A program made the position numbers and the translations under genes. A DNA stretch of 64,000 bases from Annona cherimola (Eukaryota; Streptophyta; Magnoliopsida; Magnoliales; Annonaceae): assembly GCA_030490835.1 (NCBI GenBank), contig CM059975.1, forward strand, positions 29,792,133 to 29,856,132, in the 5' to 3' direction. The notes beneath the pieces were generated by a model. That model worked only from the letters and a program-made list of their open reading frames with translations, was not told where the DNA came from and searched no databases. Below, in pieces: positions 58,923 through 64,000 of this stretch (positions are counted from its first letter, which is position 1; each line of letters opens with the position of its first letter).

Positions 58923-61900
58923 GTAGAGAGAGAGAGAGAGAGACCTATTCTGGTGCAGCACAACTGCACCGGAATGGTGGTACATTTGTCCAAAAATGGG
59001 CCCCACACATATTATAATGCAATGAAACTTTGTACAATCGTTTATTCATATATAAATTTTATAGCAAATGATTTATATGTTGAAAAACTACTTTAAAGTT
59101 GTTATTTAGACCAAATTATTTTATTACGTTGAATTTATACTATTTTCAGATGGGGTCTATACACATATCCAATTGGGATGAAAATTGGTATGATAATAGA
59201 ATACATCATTATAAATACAATGGGTAGAGTAAATTTTTAATTTTATAATCATGTGGGGCCCATTTTGACGCAATAGCACTGTAATTACGGTGCAATTGTG
59301 TTGCATCTAAACATTTTTCATATATATTGGCTTTGCTTCTATTTAACCGGGCTAAAAAAAGCGGACCCATGTAACCTCTTCAAAGTCTAAGATTTTGATA
59401 TTTGATGAAAAATCAAATCCATTCATTGTATCTAACATCATTTGTTTATCTAGGAGATCAAGTTTCATCCCAATCAAATATATTTATGGGCCACGTTTGT
59501 TAAAATATATATATATATTCATGTGTAAATTATGAAAAATGCTAAAATATCAATTTTAAAATAGTATTTTCGACATCTAAATCGTCCAAAATTTATTTCT
59601 ATGTGAATAAATGATTCTATAAATTATTATTACATTCTAAATCATCCAAAATATTATGATTCTATTAAGTATTATTACATTGTAATACATGTGCAAATAG
59701 ATCTAAGCATTTTTCGTAATTTACGCATGAATATATATATATATATATTTGAACAAATATGGCTCATAAACATACTTGATTGAGATGAAACTTGGTCTCC
59801 TAAATAAACAAATGATACTAAATACAATGAATGGATTAGATTTTCCATTAAGGATCAAAATCTTACATTTCGAAGGGGTTACATGGGTCAACTTCTATGT
59901 AACCCGGTTACATAGAAGCGGGACTGTATATGTATATATATATTTTAACTTTCGATAAACATGTGCACGCAGCACATGTCCATGCCTTTTTTGTTGATTT
60001 TCAGACATAAAAAATACCAAACAGTTTTTAAATTTTGTCAAATTTCACATGCAGCAACATTTAGGTGGGCACTAAACATTTATAAAGAACTTAAAAAAAA
60101 GCGTATTTTTTTTGGCCCCTAATAAATCAACTGATTTATGGGCGGCCGCATGGGATATGGACCCTTCTGTCATTTGCATGTGCATGCATTAGATTGATTG
60201 TAATATAACTTCTGCATCCTTCATGAAAAGAAATCCAGAGTGAGAGACAAAGATGAGAGAGTTCACACAACTTTTGTTATTCTGCCAATATTTCTTTCTT
60301 TTGAGGACAAGGATATAGTTGGCTGCAAGATCAGCACTCTAGCTTTTCTGCGGTTAGCATAATATGCTTACTGAACTTTGTGACTTGCAATCATCAATAT
60401 GGCTTTTTCAGCATTTCTTTTTTGCAAAAACTGTAGTATGTTAAGATATGGTTTGCATGTATTATTTCTTCTTGCTATTCATAATTATTTGGTACAAAAT
60501 CTGGCAGAAGAACAATAAGTAGCCATTTTCTGTGCATTCAATATTTGTTTTTTTTATTCAAGCAGATTGCGTGCTTTTTATCTAGGTTGAACACTGGCTT
60601 AATGAGCTTTGCGATGAATTAAGTGAACGTCTTCGGTCGGACATGGAAAAAAACAAGCGTGTTGCACATACATTGACCCTTCATGCTAGAGCATACAAGG
60701 TATGCCATTTTGAACTTCTTTGGCCCCTTAGGGATTTTTGCAAATATGCCTACAAAGTTGACCAATATTGCATTGTGTCCTTAGTTTGCCAAAATTGCAA
60801 ATATGTTTACAAGATTTGCAGAAATTTGCAAGCATGTCGCTTCTGTTAGGATTCCGTTAATTTTTTTTGTGAAATTAGCCTGGAGGGCATTATCATCATT
60901 TTATAGAAAAATTTAATAGCGTTATAACGGAAGGGTCACGTTTGTAAATTTATGCAAACTTTGTGAGCATATTTTCAATTTCGGCAAACTTTGGGACACG
61001 GATGCAATATTGGTCAAACTTTGTAGGCATATTTGCAAAAATCCCTTTACAACCATTTTACACCTTTTGCTTGCAGCATCACATGAATCTGGCTAGCATG
61101 GGTAATTTGATGAATGCCAGAGGAGATAACCAGTCTCTGCTGTACCTGGTTTTTTTTTTTCAGGCATCATACAAGAGGAATGTATAGCCTAAGACAAGTT
61201 TTCAAACTGTTTAGTTTAATGCTGCGAGCCTAGCTAGAAGAGTAGAAGACTGATTTATCTTTTGTGCTATGTCATGGTGATGCTTGTCAAAGCATAATGG
61301 ATGCACCTGAGACGTTCCATACCAGCTTCCATCTGTATGCTTTTGAAGCTGATATATAATCAAGTTCCTTGTTGATTGTGTGATGCTGCAGTCTAATGAC
61401 TCAGAAACACACAAGAAATTTCCTTCCAGGTCATGCCCATTAAGATATGGGACTGAAAAGATTCAAGAGGATGCTTTGAGACTATTTGAATCTGCGCTAC
61501 GTGAATTCCTGGGTGCATGCAGAGCTCAAAATCAAAGGAATGAAAGTAGCAGTTGGGGAGTAACATCTCTCTCCATTTCAGCTAGTAAAATAGTAGCTAC
61601 ACCGTCTGTAAGTTCCAAACTTCCTGTTGCTTATTTTCATTAATTAGAAGGCATGGACACCTTATTTTATTGAATATGAGGTCAGTGTCAGAATGTTTTG
61701 GCAAAGAGATGCTTGCATCTGTTCATTGTAGATAAGGCTTGTACGATTTATGAAGGCGGTGGTTAGATCATCATCATTACTCAAACAGCACTTACAGCTA
61801 TCCAGTTTTGCCACTGTACGTAATGGTTCTAATTGTCTGGCTAAAGTAATTATCCAGAAATAAGCAATTCTGACACATCTGTCTAATTGGATTGGTTTGG

Positions 61901-62719
61901 GTTTTACTGTTAGGCATTTCTTGTTTGTTCACAATCCTAGCATTCATCATCTACCACATTTATTGAGAGAATAGTCATTGATGGTTATGATCATCTTGTA
62001 ATTGATCCTCGAGTCCAAAAGCACTGGCATGGGCTTAGAATGTTTAATTTACAGTTTTCATGAGAAACTGACTGTCACATGTATTATACTATACTTTTGT
62101 CTTGGTGGTCATGATTGTGGATTGATTGTGGATTATGGTTTTGTAATAGTCAGCTCAATCAATCAACAATTTAACAATTGTTCTTGTTATAGGGAACATC
62201 TTCAATATTGCGATTCTTTCATGGCTCTGACCCTTGCTCTCCAGCCAAGGCTGCCAAGCTGACATATGATGGGTCTGTCCAAGATCCCACGTTGCAATTG
62301 ACCTCCGGTATTTTATATCTCACAAATTTAAAAGTTTTATCTATCTTTTGGAATTGGTGTTGATGGCCCATGTTCAATTAGGAAGTGCAAGCTGTTCAGA
62401 TGTGAATCAGGCTGAGAAAGAAAAGCCGTACGATCAACTAGGAAAAGAGATAAGTTCAGGGCCAAGTCAAGTCAAGCAGGAGAGGCAGAATCTGCATGAA
62501 GAAAGTCTCAATGCAACTACAGCAACAGCAGGCTGGGATGCACAAGAAAGCCGACAATGGGGATACAAAGTTGAAGAAATCGATCCAGCTATCATTTATG
62601 AGTTGCCCTTGGAAATCCAGGCAGAAGTTCGAAGCTGGGTACGATCAAATAAGCGGGCTAAAACACCCAAGAAAGGTTGCAGCATTGCTCAATACTTTCT
62701 ACCCAAAAGGAAGGAATAG
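52978..62719 (+). CDS. POLH: DNA polymerase eta (Y-family), 12 exons
   Basis: Nuclear translesion polymerase that inserts opposite UV dimers. Exons: 52978-53053, 53175-53295, 53392-53503, 53924-54091, 54678-54842, 55361-55464, 56407-56526, 57893-58016, 60586-60699, 61392-61607, 62193-62307, 62382-62719; 1773 nt, 590 residues, no internal stop. The start gives MPIARPEPQEARIIAHVDMD, as in plant orthologues. Motifs: HVDMDCFYVQVEQ with D18 and D20; fingers with YEAR 57-60; ASIDEVYLDL with catalytic D120/E121; SAGIAHNKMLAKLASGMNKP (palm/thumb); VNTGTWLWNIARGI and LPKSHGCGKTFPGP (thumb); RVAHTLTLHAR and SRSCPLRYG (little finger). C-terminus: ubiquitin-binding motif DPAIIYELPLEIQAEV at 546-561, basic KRAKTPKK at 569-576, PCNA-box-like SIAQYF at 579-584. 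The tail is about 80 residues shorter than Arabidopsis POLH (from memory). All introns are GT-AG except intron 1, read as GC-AG. Looks functional. Confidence 0.95.
53054..53174 (+). other. POLH intron 1 with GC-AG borders
   Basis: Homology requires the join CAA G / TG GAA. This puts the donor at GCACAC (53054) and the acceptor at TATGTAG (53172-53174). The only nearby GT, at 53047, would break the frame. The donor is weak even for a GC type, because the usual +3 to +6 AAGT is absent. Confidence 0.75.
55636..55692. repeat. CCCACA microsatellite in POLH intron 6
   Basis: A run of CCCACA/CCAAAC repeats with little interruption. No other structure is seen in this 942-bp intron. Confidence 0.7.
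56857..57020 (+). mobile_element. Au-like SINE in POLH intron 7
   Basis: Closely resembles the angiosperm Au SINE family: a box A region (GTTGTCGCCGTGTGACCTGG), box B GGTTCGAGTC at 56891-56900, AACAGCCTCTTGC, GGTAAGGCTGCGTAC, CCCTTCCCCGGACCCCGCG, CATAGCGGGAGCTTGATGCA and the T-rich end. About 165 bp, same sense as the gene. Target duplication not resolved. The minus-strand ORF here is a by-product. Confidence 0.88.
57406..57753. repeat. Three tandem units of about 115 bp, POLH intron 7
   Basis: Units begin at 57406, 57523 and 57636 with CACAATCTTCTCAGTCAT. They share TTCCTTGTCAATTT, GTTCTGTTTGGTCCTGAATG and CTTAATACACACATTTTC. The pyrimidine-rich strand is the gene's sense strand. Confidence 0.85.
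58101..58452 (+). mobile_element. MITE family A, copy 1 of 3 in POLH intron 8
   Basis: The left CTGCGTTGCACCGGAACAG and right CTGTTACGGTGCAGTTGCGC ends are inverted repeats. The core is complete. Preceded by a GA repeat (58081-58102) and followed by TATATATATATA. It begins 84 bp after exon 8. Confidence 0.85.
58453..58545. repeat. Compound TA/GATA/GA microsatellite
   Basis: About 14 bp of TA, seven GATA units, then about 27 GA units, lying exactly between two MITE copies. Confidence 0.95.
58546..58886 (+). mobile_element. MITE family A, copy 2 of 3 in POLH intron 8
   Basis: Left CTGTTCCGGTGTAGCGCCAC, then TGGAACAATGG; the core is identical in plan to copy 1. The right end is shorter (GGCGCATCTGCACTTG), lacking the second TIR half. 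Followed by CATA/TA/GA microsatellite (58893-58943). Confidence 0.82.
58944..59318 (+). mobile_element. MITE family A, copy 3 of 3 in POLH intron 8
   Basis: Left CCTATTCTGGTGCAGCACAA and TGCACCGGAATGG; right GCACTGTAATTACGGTGCAA and TTGTGTTGCATC. Core complete, all in the same orientation as copies 1 and 2. Followed by TATATATT. Confidence 0.82.
59335..59922. mobile_element. MITE family B in POLH intron 8
   Basis: Ends GCTTCTATTTAACCGGGCTA and CCCGGTTACATAGAAGCGGG. Arms of about 170 bp are mirrored: TCATTTGTTTATCTAGGAGA on the left, with its complement TCTCCTAAATAAACAAATGA on the right. The centre holds the family A core in reverse (TCGACATCTAAATCGTCCAA, GTGAATAAATGATTCTATAA, ATACATGTGCAAATAGATCT). 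Confidence 0.8.
60731..61045. mobile_element. Foldback MITE in POLH intron 9
   Basis: The left arm (GGGATTTTTGCAAATATGCC, TACAAAGTTGACCAATATTG) is mirrored on the right (CAATATTGGTCAAACTTTGT, GGCATATTTGCAAAAATCCC). Arms are about 115 bp. A TTA before and TTTA after may be a short target duplication. The unit begins 31 bp after exon 9. Confidence 0.82.
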
Positions 62720-63214
62720 GAAACTGTTTGCAGGCAACTAAGAGTTTGTTTAAATTCTTCCATCACATGCACGGCAAAGGCGGATGTACTTTCCAGCCAA
62801 GGCCATTGCATTGAGGGGCAGGTGTGATTAATGTACAGAAAAACACCAAATGGCTTTGATCAATTGCATAACTGAATGCTGCAATGAATGGCTTTGACCT
62901 GGACAACAAACTGTTATTCAAGGCTTGACCCGGCCTGATGAGTGTTCTATTATAATTTAGTTGTATGTTTTCCTGTAGTTTGTTTTTGTGCGCCAGTTAT
63001 ATTCAAATCTTATTTATGCAAAGAAATCAATATTTCAAATACAATGAGATCAATGAAGTGGTTCTCCCGATACACACTTCTCATCCTCAATCATTCCTAC
63101 CTTAAGACATTTCGAAGATTGTTGGATGCGTTGCTTCAGGGGGCAAAAAAAAAAAAAGATTGTTGGATGCATGGTGGGTGGGTATGTCGAATAAAGAAAA
63201 AGTTGCTTCTAATG
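62720..63214 (+). other. POLH 3' flank
   Basis: Probable 3' untranslated region. No strong poly-A signal lies close to the stop; the nearest AATAAA is at about 63190. An A-run is at 63146-63158, and the GATTGTTGGATGC motif beside it is duplicated (63117 and 63159). Confidence 0.4.
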
Positions 63215-63474
63215 AGAAGTTTTTAATATAAATTTTTTTGAATAGGGTGAAAATAATGTGATATAATAGGGATAATGATGAGGAGTAAAGAAAATAAAGT
63301 TAAAAGAGATAGTTTAGTTGTATAGATAGTTGCGTAGAAATAATTGAAATGTAAGATAATTGTATAGTAATAATGTGAAAAAATGATTAAAAAATAGTAG
63401 TCGTGAAAAGCGAAAAGTTTTATATTGAAAAATTTTGATTTGAAAAGTTTTGATGTTAAACAAAAATGTCCTAA
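63215..63474. mobile_element. Tourist-like MITE relic
   Basis: The interior (GTGATATAATAGGGATAATG, GTTGCGTAGAAATAATTGAA, AAGTTTTATATTGAAAAATT) parallels the element at 51830-52097. The right end CAAAAATGTCCTAA is decayed and the left end is lost. Confidence 0.55.
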
Positions 63475-64000
63475 GATTATTATAATGATGTAGAAAGAAA
63501 AGTAAAAGTTAAGAATTAAAACCAATGAATTAAACTAAAATAAGTAAATGATTTAAGCGGTTAAAATATTCTGCAAATTTATGTTCTTCCGCAAATATTA
63601 TAAGTTGAAACATGCTAGGGAAGAAAGAACAATATAGTTTGGAGGGTTGGAAATATTTTTAAGGATTCCGAAGGGATACCGAAGAGCATGGGTGTATTTG
63701 TTAAATAATGTGGAGGTTATTTGTCAACTACGAACATATTTGAAAAAGAAAAAACTTCAAAATAGTATTGAAAACCCATCACATGGATGACATATTTAAA
63801 ACCAAACACAAAATGTGGTTATATGATTATAAATATGTGTCAATAGTTACAGATGTGACCAGGTTAGGGTTAACATGTTACCTTGCTAATCCAACTCGAT
63901 TTTTGGTGGATTAAGTTTGAGAATTTTCAAATAACGAATCTATTTATATGACCTGTATCACAAATTTACATAAATCAGTTAGTCATGGGTTGAGTTTATT
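63475..64000. other. Intergenic, nothing recognised
   Basis: AT-rich sequence without ORF, terminal repeat or RNA signal. Confidence 0.45.

Overview
This is nuclear DNA of a flowering plant: AT-rich, dominated by transposable elements, with one recognisable host gene. The plant assignment rests on a DNA polymerase eta gene split by 11 introns, a SINE closely resembling the Au family, Copia and Tat-type Ty3/Gypsy retroelements of plant type, and many MITEs. I cannot place the clade.

Layout. 1-1.9 kb: the 5' end of a minus-strand Ty1/Copia element (LTR, initiator-Met primer site, gag) abutting a plus-strand LINE tail (RNase H domain, poly-A). 1.9-27 kb: no convincing gene. It is packed with non-autonomous DNA transposons: a hAT-like group ending TAGGGGTGCAA (one copy with a perfect 8-bp target duplication), a 174-bp hAT MITE, long-arm foldback elements, and two MITE families (called A and B here) that share one core with different ends. 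A degenerate LTR and two SINE-like sequences are also present.

26,983-50,673: one 23.7-kb Ty3/Gypsy retrotransposon of the Tat lineage. It has LTRs of about 2.46 and 2.92 kb, matching TG/CA-type ends, a 4/5 target duplication and a second, archaeal-type RNase H domain. Its plus-strand gag-pol is decayed by stops and at least one frameshift. The 12 kb between pol and the 3' LTR is a composite: a spliced antisense gene (DUF7745/plant-mobile-domain-like), at least two sets of exon-like blocks of unknown origin, a broken ribosomal protein L7/L12 copy, three separate minisatellite arrays, a MITE, and a nested 2.5-kb solo LTR with a perfect 5-bp duplication. The 3' LTR carries a family A MITE inserted in a TA repeat that is uninterrupted in the 5' LTR.

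50.7-52.8 kb: a GC-rich unidentified block, then an inverted pair of Tourist-like MITEs with TAA/TTA duplications, then a short promoter zone. 52,978-62,719: the POLH gene (translesion polymerase eta), 12 exons and 590 codons with all catalytic motifs, a C-terminal ubiquitin-binding motif and a PCNA-binding-like motif. Intron 1 appears to use a GC-AG splice pair. Its introns hold an Au-like SINE, a 3-unit tandem repeat, three tandem family A MITEs joined by TA/GATA/GA microsatellites, one family B element and one foldback MITE. The last kilobase has a Tourist-like relic and nothing else I recognise.

The host gene acts alone here. The other sequences mostly record layered insertion and decay of mobile DNA.
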